Assembly: GCF_030418455.1 (NCBI RefSeq)
Contig: NZ_JAUHPW010000006.1
Span: 1-64,000 of the forward strand
Reading direction: 5' to 3'
DNA: 64,000 bases
Source: Demequina litoralis
GTDB taxonomy: Bacteria > Actinomycetota > Actinomycetes > Actinomycetales > Demequinaceae
This document shows positions 53,280 to 61,875 of the stretch, piece after piece. A program made the translations under genes and the position numbers. Every line of letters begins with the position of its first letter. Position 1 is the stretch's first letter. The notes below the pieces were generated by a model. It ran no database searches. It worked only from the letters and a program-made list of their open reading frames with translations, and was not told where the DNA came from.

Positions 53280-53981
53280 ATGCGCACCGCTCCCCGCCGC
53301 ATCGGCCTGCTCGGCGGCATCACCTGGCACTCGACCCTCGTCTACGAGACCCTCCTGCACGAGGGGGTCGCGGCAGCCCTGCCCGGCCGCACGGCGGACC
53401 TGGCGATCCGGCACTACGACTTCGGCGCGGTCGCGGCCGCGCAGGAGGCGGGCGACTGGGACGGCCTCGCCGCGACCTTCGGGGCCGACGCGCGGTGGCT
53501 GGTGGACGGCGGGGCCGAGGCCATCGTCATCTGCGCCAACACCATGCACGTGATCGCGGACGAGGTGCAGGAGGCGGCGGGCGTGCCCGTCCTCCACATC
53601 GTCGACGAGACCGCCGCCGCGATCCGCGCCGCGGGCCTCGACACCGTCGCGCTGCTGGGCACCGGCTTCACCATGCGGATGCCGTTCTACCGCGAGCGGC
53701 TCGCCGCAGGCGGGGTCGAGGCGCTGGTCCCCGACGAGCCGCGGCTGAGCGACGTGCACGACCTCATCTACGACAGGCTCGCGCGCGGCATCGTGGACGA
53801 TGCGGGCCGCACCCTGGCGCGCGAGGCCGCCGACGAGCTGGTGGCGCGCGGAGCGCAGGGCGTGATCGCGGGCTGCACCGAGATCCCCATGGTGATGACG
53901 GCCGACGACGTCGACGTGCCGTACTTCGACGCGCTCGCACTGCACGCCGAGGCCGCGGTGAGGTTCGCACTGGAGGACTAG
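53280..53981 (+). CDS. Aspartate/glutamate racemase family protein
   Basis: 233 residues. Cofactor-free racemase fold with the two catalytic cysteines in AIVICANTMHV (near residue 84) and GVIAGCTEIPMV (near 200), in the expected symmetric places. GLLGGITWHSTLVYETLLHEGV starts the protein. The Asp/Glu racemase subgroup is favoured over MurI by the YtcA-style GITW start; substrate not certain. Divergent from the MerR gene. Confidence 0.93.
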   Translation: MRTAPRRIGLLGGITWHSTLVYETLLHEGVAAALPGRTADLAIRHYDFGAVAAAQEAGDWDGLAATFGADARWLVDGGAEAIVICANTMHVIADEVQEAAGVPVLHIVDETAAAIRAAGLDTVALLGTGFTMRMPFYRERLAAGGVEALVPDEPRLSDVHDLIYDRLARGIVDDAGRTLAREAADELVARGAQGVIAGCTEIPMVMTADDVDVPYFDALALHAEAAVRFALED

Positions 53982-53989
53982 CGGCGCGG

Positions 53990-54078
53990 GGCGTCACGAT
54001 TCCTCACGGTGGGGCGATGCGGCAGGCCGGAACCGTCACGAAGCCTCACGATTGCGCGGCGACTCGCGGTGTGAGGCG
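53990..54078. repeat. Small direct/inverted repeats
   Basis: CGTCACGATTCCTCACGGT and CGTCACGAAGCCTCACGAT occur 44 bases apart, and GTGTGAGGCGTC closes the region with a partial inverse. A near-10-mer (GGGCGATGCGGC) lies between. Possibly a further repeat family; only one copy in the window. Confidence 0.5.
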
Positions 54079-55761
54079 TCAGGGAGCGGCGGGCGCCGCT
54101 GCCTCGCGGTGGACGATGCGGCCGTCGAGCACGGTCACGGCGGTGCGGGTGGAGGCGATGTCCCGCGGGTCGCCGGCGAACGGGTCCCGCGACGCGACGC
54201 ACACGTCCGCCCGGGCGCCCACCTCGAGCGTGCCCGAGCCTCCCTCGCCGCCGAGCCCGAGCAGCCGGTGCGAGCCCGCGGTGTACGCGCGCAGCGCGAC
54301 GTCGAGCGGGAGCGCCTCGTCGGGCAGCAGCGGCTCCGCGTCGGATCCCGGCGCCTGCCGGGTGACCGCGACGTGGATGGCCTGCCACGGGTCGTAGGTC
54401 GAGACCGGCCAGTCCGAGCCCATCGCGAGCGCGGCGCCGGCGCGCAGGAACGAGCCGAAGGGGTACTGCCACGCCGCGCGGCGCGCGCCCAGGATCGGGA
54501 GCGTGAGCTCGGTCACCTGGGCCGAGCTGCATGCCCACAGCGCCTGCATGTTCACGGTGACGCCGAGCGCGGCGAAGCGGGGCACGTCGACCGGGTCGAC
54601 CACCTGGACGTGCGCGATGTGGTGACGGCGGCGTCCGCGCACCGCGGCAGGCAGCGCCTCGACGGCGTCGAGCGCATCCGTGACCGCGCGGTCCCCGATC
54701 GCGTGGAAGTGCAGCGCGAAGCCCTCCGCGGCCGCCGCGGCCGCCACCGCGAACAGGACGTCGCGCCCGAAGTACGCGATGCCGCGCCCGTCCCCGTCCC
54801 CGTCGACGGCGCAGTCGCAGCCGTCGACGAGGTAGGGCTCGGCGAGGGCGGCGGTGCGGTTCTCGGCGACCCCGTCGACCATGATCTTGACGGTGGCGGT
54901 GTCGAAGCCTCGGGCGGCGTCGCGGTCCCGGCGGCGCGCCAGGTCGGCGACGACGGCCGGCACGGTGTCGAGCGTGACGTCGCGCGGCACCCACAGTGCG
55001 CCGGAGACCCGGGCCGCGAGCACGCCGCCCTCGATGAGGTCGCCGTACGTGGGCGAGGCGTCGACGTGGCCGCCGTAGTCGCCCACGATCGCCTCCTGCC
55101 ACGCCGTGACACCCGCGCGCAGCAGGGCGTCGGCGCCGGCGGCGAGGCCGGCGCGCAGCTCGTCGTCCGTGCGCGTTGGCAGGTGCGCGGAGACCAGGGA
55201 CATGGCGCCCTCGTGCAGCGTGCCGGTCGGGTTGCCAGCCGCATCGCGCTCGATCCGGCCGTCCTCCGGGTCCGGAGTGGAGGCGTCGATGCCCGCCGCG
55301 CGCAGCGCGGCTGTGTTGACCCAGGCGCCGTGGTGGTCCGCGTTGACCAGGAAGGCGGGCACGTCGCCGGTGACCGCGTCGAGCGCCGCGGCCGTCGGCG
55401 TGCCGCCGGGGTGGTCCGCCATGTGCCAGCCTCCGCCGACGATCCACGGGCCGTCCTGCTCGGCGGCGTACGCGGCCACGCGCGCGAGGCACGCCTCCGC
55501 GCCGTGGGCGCCGCTCACGTCGAGCCCGATCGACTCGAGGCCGCCCATCGCGGTGTGGACGTGCGCATCGGCGAAGCTCGGGTGGACCAGGCCACCGGCC
55601 GCGTCGACCATCTGCGCGCCCGCCGCATCGTCCCGTGCCGCCAGGACGTCGCCGTCGCCGAGCGCGCGGATGCGGCCGTCCACGACGAGCACCGCGTCGC
55701 CGGCGAGGCGCGCACCGTCCGACCAGAGGACACCGTCGCGGACGAGCAGGGTCCCCGTCAC
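54079..55761 (-). CDS. YtcJ-like metal-dependent amidohydrolase
   Basis: 560 residues, amidohydrolase superfamily. The first metal motif is in PSFADAHVHTAMGGL (HxH near residue 68); AFLVNADHHGAWVNTAAL and the late LALGSDWPV-like AMGSDWPVSTYDPWQAIHVAVTRQ (catalytic Asp) complete the YtcJ pattern. GTG start. Substrate unknown; relatives act on formamides or N-acyl compounds. It follows the GNAT-kinase gene by four bases. Confidence 0.92.
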   Translation of the reverse strand: MTGTLLVRDGVLWSDGARLAGDAVLVVDGRIRALGDGDVLAARDDAAGAQMVDAAGGLVHPSFADAHVHTAMGGLESIGLDVSGAHGAEACLARVAAYAAEQDGPWIVGGGWHMADHPGGTPTAAALDAVTGDVPAFLVNADHHGAWVNTAALRAAGIDASTPDPEDGRIERDAAGNPTGTLHEGAMSLVSAHLPTRTDDELRAGLAAGADALLRAGVTAWQEAIVGDYGGHVDASPTYGDLIEGGVLAARVSGALWVPRDVTLDTVPAVVADLARRRDRDAARGFDTATVKIMVDGVAENRTAALAEPYLVDGCDCAVDGDGDGRGIAYFGRDVLFAVAAAAAAEGFALHFHAIGDRAVTDALDAVEALPAAVRGRRRHHIAHVQVVDPVDVPRFAALGVTVNMQALWACSSAQVTELTLPILGARRAAWQYPFGSFLRAGAALAMGSDWPVSTYDPWQAIHVAVTRQAPGSDAEPLLPDEALPLDVALRAYTAGSHRLLGLGGEGGSGTLEVGARADVCVASRDPFAGDPRDIASTRTAVTVLDGRIVHREAAAPAAP

Positions 55762-55765
55762 GCCG

Positions 55766-56749
55766 TCACCATCCCGCCGCGTCGAGGACGTCGGCCGCGG
55801 ACTCGTCGGGCGTGCGCCCGCTGTTCTCCACCACCGCGTCGTCGATCCCGAGCGCCTCGAGCTCGTCGCCCTGCTCCCCGGTGCGCGGGACGGCCCAGTC
55901 GAGCCAGCGCTCGGAGGTCTCGCGCCGGCGCAGCCTCGCGATCCGCTCCTCGAGCGGCGCCGTCACCCTCACCACGGTCACCTCGGCCGGCCCGCCCGGA
56001 CCGGCGAGCGCGTGCGACAGCGCCGTGCGGTCCTCGGCCTCCTCCAGGATCCGCGGCATCACCAGCAGCCCGAAGCCGCGCCGGCGGTGGACCGGCGCGA
56101 GGGCGGCGAGGGCCTCCAGGAGCAGCGCCTGGTTGACCATGTCCCCCGGCGGGGACGGGTACGCCTCGCACAGGGTGTCGGCGTCGAGGAGCACGGTGCG
56201 GGCGCCGCGCAGCGCGAGCGCCGTGTGGACGGATTCCGCCACCGAGGTCTTGCCCGCCCCCATCGCACCCGTGAGCACGAGCACCCTGACCGGCAGGTCG
56301 AGCCCGAAGCAGACCGAGTCCGGCTCGTCCTTGTACTCGCCGTATCCGGGGATGCGGCCGTAGCCCAGGCGGTCGTAGAGGGCGAGCGCCTCGGGCTGCT
56401 CGGTCCCGGACTCGAGGACGATGCGCGTCGCGCCCGCCCGGCGGGCGATGGCCTCGGCGGCGCCCATCATCACCTTCGAGTGGCCGTGACCGCGATGCCC
56501 GGGACGGACGAACAGGCGCTTGAGCTCGATCGAGCCGGCGCCGGTCGGGTACGGCGACCAGCGCAGCACGGCGCTCGCGACCGGCTCGCCGTCCTCGGCG
56601 TAGCCGACGAGGGAGTCGACGAGGGTCGGGAACGACGTCTCGAGCACGAGGTCCGGGGAGTCGTACCGGAGCGCGAGGTCCGCCTGCTGCTCGGCCCACA
56701 GGGCGTGCGCGTCGGGGCTGTCGGGCGTGACGCGACGGACCGTGATCAT
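55766..56749 (-). CDS. GNAT acetyltransferase fused to a P-loop kinase-like domain
   Basis: 327 residues in two domains. Residues about 1-150 are a GNAT fold with the CoA-binding loop RRLFVRPGHRGHGHSKVMMGAAEA (written LKRLFVRPGHRGHGHSK) and GYGRIPGYGEY end. Residues about 155-320 are a P-loop domain: GAMGAGKTSVAESV (Walker A) and VLLDADTLCEAYP, like small-molecule or dephospho-CoA-type kinases. The fusion is unusual and could acetylate and phosphorylate one substrate, for example an antibiotic or nucleoside; unproven. Co-transcribed with the amidohydrolase. Confidence 0.82.
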   Translation of the reverse strand: MITVRRVTPDSPDAHALWAEQQADLALRYDSPDLVLETSFPTLVDSLVGYAEDGEPVASAVLRWSPYPTGAGSIELKRLFVRPGHRGHGHSKVMMGAAEAIARRAGATRIVLESGTEQPEALALYDRLGYGRIPGYGEYKDEPDSVCFGLDLPVRVLVLTGAMGAGKTSVAESVHTALALRGARTVLLDADTLCEAYPSPPGDMVNQALLLEALAALAPVHRRRGFGLLVMPRILEEAEDRTALSHALAGPGGPAEVTVVRVTAPLEERIARLRRRETSERWLDWAVPRTGEQGDELEALGIDDAVVENSGRTPDESAADVLDAAGW

Positions 56750-56785
56750 GGGCTCAGGGTAGCGACGGGGACGCTCGCAGCCCGC

Positions 56786-56884
56786 GGACATTCCGCACGG
56801 AGTTGGCCGCGACACGCCGCGGATCGCGCGGGAGAATGGGCAGGGAGACGGCGTGTCGACTCGGGATCCGTGCGCACTGTCGGG
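56786..56884. repeat. Intergenic inverted repeat, family A copy 3
   Basis: TTCCGCACGGAG...GCGACACGCCG on the left and CGGCGTGTCG...GGGATCCGTGCGCACTGTCGGG on the right match copies 1 and 2. It lacks the exact 10-mer in its centre. It fills most of the gap between the divergent GNAT-kinase and LLM genes. Confidence 0.85.
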
Positions 56885-56930
56885 CGCTAGGGTGGCAGTT
56901 TGGATGACACGTCAACCTAAGGAGGCGCGG

Positions 56931-57959
56931 GTGCGCAAGGTCGGATTCCTGTCGTTCGGTTGGTGGTCCGCGGCGCCCGGATCGAAGGTGCGCACCGCCG
57001 AGGAGGCGATGACGGACACGATCCGTCTGGCCGAGGCGGCCGAGGACGCGGGCATCGACGGCGCGTGGATCCGCGTGCACCACTTCGAGCAGTGCCTCTC
57101 CTCGCCGTTCCCGCTGCTCGCCGCGATGGGCGCGCGTACCTCGCGGATCGAGCTCGGCACCGGCGTCATCAACATGCGGTACGAGAACCCGCTGTACATG
57201 GCCGAGGCCGCCGCGACCGCGGACCTCGTCGCCGGCGGCCGGCTCCAGCTCGGGGTGTCGCGAGGCAGCCCGGAGCCCGCCGCGGACGGTCCGGCGGAGT
57301 TCGGCTACCCGCTGGGCTTCGGCGACAGCCCGTCGGCGGACGCCGCGCGGCGTATCGCGCGGTTCCGCGAGGCGATCGCCGGCGAGGGCATCGCGCCGGC
57401 GGGGCCGCGGGCGCACGTGCGTGCGGGCGAGCTGCTGCCGATCCAGCCCCACTCCCCCGGCCTGTCGGACCGGATCTGGTACGGCGCCGGCGGCATCGAG
57501 TCGGGCCGGCGCGCGGGCGAGCTCGGCATGCACCTCATGTCCTCGACGCTCGTGCTCGAGGCGACCGGCGAGCCGCTGGGAGTGGTGCAGGCCCGCCAGC
57601 TCGAGGCGTTCCGTCAGGCATGGCGCGAGGCCGGCCACGCGGGCGAGCCGCGGACCTCGGTCTCGCGCAGCATCATGCCCATCGTCGACGACGTCACCGA
57701 CACCTACTTCCACCCGTACCTCGAGCGCGACCGCCTCGGCGGCAACCGCGACCAGATCGGCGAGATCGACAACACCGTGTCGACGTTCGGCAAGACGTAC
57801 GTGGGCGACCTCGACAAGCTCGAACGGGAGCTGCGGGAGGACGATGCGGTGATGACCGCGGACACCCTGCTCGTCACGGTCCCCAACCAGCTGGGTGCGG
57901 ACCTCAATCGCACGACCTTCGGTGCGCTCGCCGAGCTTCGCGACCGCCTCGCACGCTGA
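56931..57959 (+). CDS. LLM-class flavin-dependent oxidoreductase
   Basis: 342 residues, luciferase-like TIM barrel. VRKVGFLSFGWWSAAPGSKVRTAEEAM begins it; GAWIRVHHFEQCLSSPFPLLAAMGARTSRIELGTGVINMRYENP contains the flavin-contact strand; LVAGGRLQLGVSRGSPEP is the typical glycine block. A GTG start is chosen because AAGGAGG ends five bases before it, while an in-frame ATG further up lacks a ribosome site. Substrate unknown. Confidence 0.92.
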   Translation: MRKVGFLSFGWWSAAPGSKVRTAEEAMTDTIRLAEAAEDAGIDGAWIRVHHFEQCLSSPFPLLAAMGARTSRIELGTGVINMRYENPLYMAEAAATADLVAGGRLQLGVSRGSPEPAADGPAEFGYPLGFGDSPSADAARRIARFREAIAGEGIAPAGPRAHVRAGELLPIQPHSPGLSDRIWYGAGGIESGRRAGELGMHLMSSTLVLEATGEPLGVVQARQLEAFRQAWREAGHAGEPRTSVSRSIMPIVDDVTDTYFHPYLERDRLGGNRDQIGEIDNTVSTFGKTYVGDLDKLERELREDDAVMTADTLLVTVPNQLGADLNRTTFGALAELRDRLAR

Positions 57960-58001
57960 ACGAGGCTTGAGCCAGGGACGATGCGCCGCTAGCGTCGGGG
58001 C

Positions 58002-58358
58002 ATGATCCGAGCGCTGGAGCGGCTCGCCGCACCGCTCGCGGGCGCCTCGACGCTGACCCTCGCGGGCGGGGGCGCGTGGTTCGCGCTCGACGGGTGGGCG
58101 TCGCTCGATCCGGCGTGGATGCCCGCGATGGTCGCGTGCCTCGTGGCCGGCATCGCGGCCTCCGCTCTCGCCCTGGTGTGGGCCGCGCGGGGCGCGTGGC
58201 ACCTCGCGGCGCCCGCGGCGCTGGCCGCGATGGCGGTGCCCACCGGGTTCGCGTACGCGGGCAACGCGCTCACGCTCGCGCTCGGCGTGGTCGCGGGTGC
58301 GCTGGCGGTCGCGACCCGCGCGCGGAGGCGTCAGCCCGCGAGGTCGACCGCGCGGTAG
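58002..58358 (+). CDS. Small membrane protein
   Basis: 118 residues, four hydrophobic segments (about 12-32, 40-60, 66-86, 88-105) and a basic tail. No named family. Its last 28 bases overlap the end of the converging monooxygenase-like gene. A 10-mer copy lies in the short gap upstream. Confidence 0.68.
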   Translation: MIRALERLAAPLAGASTLTLAGGGAWFALDGWASLDPAWMPAMVACLVAGIAASALALVWAARGAWHLAAPAALAAMAVPTGFAYAGNALTLALGVVAGALAVATRARRRQPARSTAR

Positions 58359-58630
58359 TGCGGGACGGGCGGCAGCTCGACGTAGAACGGGTGGAGCAGC
58401 CGGCGCCACTCCTGGTAGTCGGCCGACCCACGGAACCCGGCCTCGTGGTCCTCGAGCGTCTCCCACTCGACCGTGAGCAGGTACGTCGCCGGGTCCTCGA
58501 TGCCGCGCTTGAGCGAGTGGGCCAGGTAGCCGCGCTGGCGGGCGATGATCGGCGAGGCCTCCCGGAAGGCGGCCTCGTAGGCGGCTTCGCGGCCGGGGTG
58601 GACGCGGAGGATCACGGACTCGGTGATCAT
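58331..58630 (-). CDS. Antibiotic-biosynthesis-monooxygenase (ABM) domain protein
   Basis: 99 residues, one ferredoxin-like ABM domain: ESVILRVHPGREAAYEAAFREASPIIARQRGYLAHSLKRGIEDPATYLLTVEWETLEDHEAGFRGS. No catalytic His-rich site can be pinned down. ATG start; the family B repeat ends 12 bases upstream. Relatives degrade quinones or haem or have no known role. Confidence 0.88.
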   Translation of the reverse strand: MITESVILRVHPGREAAYEAAFREASPIIARQRGYLAHSLKRGIEDPATYLLTVEWETLEDHEAGFRGSADYQEWRRLLHPFYVELPPVPHYRAVDLAG

Positions 58631-58642
58631 GAGGCTCCCTGG

Positions 58643-58710
58643 AAAGTCGCTCAGCTCCCCGCAGGAGTCGAGAACCTCGCGAAACCGTCGCCCAGCTCCC
58701 CGCAGCGGGG
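58643..58710. repeat. Bipartite repeat, family B copy 3
   Basis: Half-units GTCGCTCAGCTCCCCGCAGG and GTCGCCCAGCTCCCCGCAGC in direct order, spacer rich in CCTCG. Lies between purQ and the ABM gene, both leftward. Confidence 0.9.
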
Positions 58711-58732
58711 ACGGCTCACCGGCGCCGCGAGA

Positions 58733-59437
58733 TCAGGCGGTCGCGAGCAGGTTCTTGATGGCGGAGGTGAAGAACGCGAGGCCGTCGGTGCCGGTGCGGC
58801 CGGACTCGCGCGAGTCGGGGCCGAAGCCCGCCTCGACCGCGTGCTCCGGGTGCGGCATCAGGCCGACCACGTTGCCGCGCTCGTTGGTGATGCCGGCGAT
58901 GTCGCGACGCGAGCCGTTCGGGTTCCAGCCCACGTAGCGGAAAGCGACGCGACCCTCGGCCTCGAGCATGTCGAGCGTGTACTCGTCCGCGACGTACTGG
59001 CCGTCCTGGTTCTTCAACGGGATGACGATCTCCTCGCCGTCCCGGTACTCCGAGGTCCAGGAGGTCTCCGCGTTCTCGACGCGCAGCGTCTGGTCGCGGC
59101 AGATGAAGTGCAGGTGCTCGTTCTTGACCATCGAGCCGGGCAGCAGGTGCACCTCGGTGAGGACCTGGAAGCCGTTGCAGATGCCCAGCACCGGCAGGCC
59201 GCCGTGCGCGGCGTCGACGAGCTTCTCCATGATGGGAGCGAAGCGTGCGATCGCGCCGGCGCGCAGGTAGTCGCCGTACGAGAAGCCGCCGGGCAGCACC
59301 ACCGCGTCGACGTCCTTGAGGTCGCCGTCGTTGTGCCACAGCGGCACGGCCTCGGCACCGGCGAGGCGCACGGCGCGCGAGGCGTCGCGGTCGTCGAGCG
59401 TGCCGGGGAAGGTGACGACGCCGATGCGCGCGGTCAC
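58733..59437 (-). CDS. purQ: Phosphoribosylformylglycinamidine synthase, glutaminase subunit
   Basis: 234 residues, class I glutamine amidotransferase supplying ammonia to PurL. The catalytic Cys is in [16 protein letters not shown] near residue 87; the His-Glu pair is in [15 protein letters not shown] near 205. The chain begins [20 protein letters not shown] start overlapping the purS stop by 4 bases. purL is 23 kb away in this window. Confidence 0.97.
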   Translation of the reverse strand: MTARIGVVTFPGTLDDRDASRAVRLAGAEAVPLWHNDGDLKDVDAVVLPGGFSYGDYLRAGAIARFAPIMEKLVDAAHGGLPVLGICNGFQVLTEVHLLPGSMVKNEHLHFICRDQTLRVENAETSWTSEYRDGEEIVIPLKNQDGQYVADEYTLDMLEAEGRVAFRYVGWNPNGSRRDIAGITNERGNVVGLMPHPEHAVEAGFGPDSRESGRTGTDGLAFFTSAIKNLLATA

Positions 59438-59691
59438 GCCGACTCCTGCGCGACCGTCACCTCGACGACGTCCTCGATGACGGGGTTGCTGAGGAGGGTC
59501 TCGGCGGCCTGGCGGACCTTGGCGAGGACCTCATCGGTCACCTCGCCGTCGACGGTGAGCTCGAAGCGCTTGCCCTGACGGACCTGCGCGACGCCGTCGA
59601 AGCCGAGGCGGGGAAGGGCTGCGCCGACCGCCTTGCCCTGCGGGTCGAGGATCTCGGGCTTGGGCATGACGTGGACGAGGATCGTGGCCAT
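59434..59691 (-). CDS. purS: Phosphoribosylformylglycinamidine synthase, PurS subunit
   Basis: 85 residues, a small ferredoxin-like subunit that bridges PurQ and Pur[29 protein letters not shown] and [43 protein letters not shown] start. First of a purS-purQ operon and divergent from the TRIC-family gene. Confidence 0.95.
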   Translation of the reverse strand: MATILVHVMPKPEILDPQGKAVGAALPRLGFDGVAQVRQGKRFELTVDGEVTDEVLAKVRQAAETLLSNPVIEDVVEVTVAQESA

Positions 59692-59756
59692 GGCGTGGAT
59701 TCTACCGGCGCGCGGGGGCGCACGTACCCTTGGGGGTCGCCCGAACGGAGAGCCCC

Positions 59757-60464
59757 ATGACCGACCTCGTCACCGCCGTCGCGCCCGACGCGATCCTCGA
59801 GCACGCGCTCGTCACCCTGCGCGTGGTCCTCGAGTACCTCGGCACGGTCGCGTTCGCGGTCTCCGGCGCCGTCGCGGCGAGCCGCCGGCGCATGGATCTC
59901 GTGGGCGCGGTCGTGCTCGCAAGCCTCGTCGCCGTGGGCGGCGGGACGATGCGCGACCTCCTCCTCCGCCAGCCCGTCTTCTGGATCGAGAACCCCACGC
60001 TCGTGCTCGTCGCCGTGGCGACCGCGCTGGCCATCGCCCCGGCCGCGCGCCGCCGGGACCTGGGCGCCTTCGCCCGCCACCGCATCGTCGAGTACTCCGA
60101 CGCGGCGGGCCTCGCGATCTTCGTGGTGATCGGCACGGGCATCGCCCTCGATGCCGGCGCCAGCCCGGTCGCCGCGATGATCGTGGGCGTCGCCAACGGC
60201 GTGGGCGGCGGCATCCTCCGCGACCTGTTCGCGGCGCAGGTGCCCGAGGTGTTCTGGAACGGCCAGCTGTACGCGACCGCGGCGCTCGGCGGCGCCTTCA
60301 CGCTGTGGGCGCTGTGGGCGCTCGGACTGCCTCCCGAGGTGGTGTTCTGGGTGCCGCTGGTCGTGATCCTCGCGCTGCGCGCGCTCTCGCTCACCCGCGG
60401 CTGGGGAGTGCCCTCCGTGGCGGTGGTCCAGAAGCGCGAGCTGCAGACCGAGAGCCACGCGTAG
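59757..60464 (+). CDS. TRIC/UPF0126 family membrane protein
   Basis: 235 residues with seven hydrophobic segments. The family's Gly-rich repeated blocks are present twice: GTVAFAVSGAVAASRRRMDLVGAVVLASLVAVGGGTMRDLLL and IVGVANGVGGGILRDLFAAQVP. Related to trimeric intracellular cation channels; bacterial members may carry K or other ions. ATG start. The codon string GGGACGATGCGC of the first block contains a 10-mer. Confidence 0.92.
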   Translation: MTDLVTAVAPDAILEHALVTLRVVLEYLGTVAFAVSGAVAASRRRMDLVGAVVLASLVAVGGGTMRDLLLRQPVFWIENPTLVLVAVATALAIAPAARRRDLGAFARHRIVEYSDAAGLAIFVVIGTGIALDAGASPVAAMIVGVANGVGGGILRDLFAAQVPEVFWNGQLYATAALGGAFTLWALWALGLPPEVVFWVPLVVILALRALSLTRGWGVPSVAVVQKRELQTESHA

Positions 60465-60478
60465 CGCTCAGCCGACGC

Positions 60479-60949
60479 TCAGCAGGCCCACCAGTACTCG
60501 AGCGGCCGGTCCGTGAGCCACGTCTCGAGGTCGCCGCTGTCGGAGATCCAATGCGCGAGCCCGCCCTCGTAGACGGTGAGCGTGCCCACGTCGTCTCCCG
60601 GCCCCGGTGCGACCACCGCCGGAAGGACGATGCGCATCGTCCCGCCGCCGAGGCCGCCCGCCGCGAGGGCCGCGACCTCCGGGAACTCGTCGAGGTTGGC
60701 GGGCTCGAACGGGTACCACGTGACGCCGTCGTGCGTGATGGGCTCATTGCCGCACGCCGGGTAGCCGGCGACGCCCTCCGCCACGTCGAGGACCGCGCCC
60801 GGCACGCCGAGGTCGAGCGTCTCGCCGTGCTCGACGCCGTCGTCCGTACCCGGGGACGCGCAGCCGGCGAGCAGCGTGCCCAGCACCAGCGCGCCCACGA
60901 CCGCGAGCACGGCCACCCTCGGCAAACGTCCCATGTCGGTAGGACGCAT
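60479..60949 (-). CDS. Lipoprotein of unknown function
   Basis: 156 residues. A lipoprotein signal with lipobox LLAGC (Cys30), then a small domain containing YPACGNEPITHDGVTWYPFEPANLDEFPEV and a C-terminal LEYWWAC with the last Cys. Two extra cysteines could pair. No named family; it shares the style of an extracytoplasmic small domain. An ATG five codons in (60934) is an alternative start. It lies between purC and the TRIC-family gene. Confidence 0.75.
   Translation of the reverse strand: MRPTDMGRLPRVAVLAVVGALVLGTLLAGCASPGTDDGVEHGETLDLGVPGAVLDVAEGVAGYPACGNEPITHDGVTWYPFEPANLDEFPEVAALAAGGLGGGTMRIVLPAVVAPGPGDDVGTLTVYEGGLAHWISDSGDLETWLTDRPLEYWWAC
60625..60642. repeat. Perfect palindrome of two overlapping 10-mers
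   Basis: GGACGATGCGCATCGTCC, two copies in opposite directions sharing two bases, in the coding part of the lipoprotein gene (read as MRIV in its frame). The only overlapping pair in the window. Confidence 0.95.
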
Positions 60950-60978
60950 GCCGCGCGGATTCCGTTGTGCCGGTGCGC

Positions 60979-61875
60979 TCAGTGCTTGGCCAGCCTGTCG
61001 AACGCCTCGACGTAGCGGGCGCGCGTGCGCTCCACGACATCCGCGGGCAGCGCGGGCGGCGGCGTGTCCGACCTCTTGTCCCAGCCCGACTCGGGCGAGG
61101 TCAGCCAGTCGCGCACGAACTGCTTGTCGAAGCTCGGCTGGGCGTGGCCCGGCTCCCACTCGTCGGCGGGCCAGAAGCGGCTCGAGTCGGGGGTGAGGAC
61201 CTCGTCGCCGAGGATGATCGCGCCGGAACCGTCGCGACCGAACTCGAACTTCGTGTCGGCCAGGATGATGCCCTTCGCGGCCGCGATCTCGTGGGCGCGC
61301 ACGTAGAGCGCGAGGGTGAGGTCGCGCAGCGCCTCGGCGTCCTCGCGGCCGATGAGCGCCACCACGGCGTCGAAGTCGACGTTCTCGTCGTGCTCGCCCA
61401 CCTCGGCCTTGGTGGCCGGGGTGAAGATCGGCTCGGGCAGCCGCGACCCGTCCACGAGGCCCGCGGGCAGCGGGATGCCGCAGACCGTGCCGCTCTCGTT
61501 GTACTCGACCAGGCCGGAGCCGGTGAGGTAGCCGCGGGCCACGCACTCGACGGGGAACATGTCGAGGCGCTTGCACACCATCGCGCGCCCCTCGACCTCG
61601 GCCGGTACGGGCGCCTCGACGGTGTGGTTCGCGACGATGTCGAGGACCTGGTCGAACCACCACAGGCTCAGCCCCGTGAGGATGCCGCCCTTGCCGGGGA
61701 TCTCGGTGGGGAGCACCCAGTCGTACGCGCTGATGCGGTCGGAGGCGACCACGAGGACCACGTCGCCGCGCGGGTGCGGCTCGACGGGCTCGTAGAGGTC
61801 GCGCACCTTGCCCGAGTAGACGTGGCGCCATCCCTCGAGCTCGAGGTGCTGGGGCGGGGTCGCGTGGCCGGGCAT
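60979..61875 (-). CDS. purC: Phosphoribosylaminoimidazole-succinocarboxamide synthase
   Basis: 298 residues, SAICAR synthetase fold. Blocks: [47 protein letters not shown], and the [11 protein letters not shown] strand with the [12 protein letters not shown] end. Eighth step of purine synthesis (aspartate addition). ATG overlaps the purD stop by one base. Second gene of purD-purC. Confidence 0.97.
   Translation of the reverse strand: MPGHATPPQHLELEGWRHVYSGKVRDLYEPVEPHPRGDVVLVVASDRISAYDWVLPTEIPGKGGILTGLSLWWFDQVLDIVANHTVEAPVPAEVEGRAMVCKRLDMFPVECVARGYLTGSGLVEYNESGTVCGIPLPAGLVDGSRLPEPIFTPATKAEVGEHDENVDFDAVVALIGREDAEALRDLTLALYVRAHEIAAAKGIILADTKFEFGRDGSGAIILGDEVLTPDSSRFWPADEWEPGHAQPSFDKQFVRDWLTSPESGWDKRSDTPPPALPADVVERTRARYVEAFDRLAKH

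Noticed and set aside
50409..53980. Long plus-strand frame opposite copA and merR, joined to the racemase gene
   Set aside because: Only the last 233 codons match a family (racemase). The rest is an antisense shadow of the copper genes.
37231..58710. Family B half-units as a CRISPR array
   Set aside because: Only two half-units per site, with conserved, not variable, spacers, and no cas genes.
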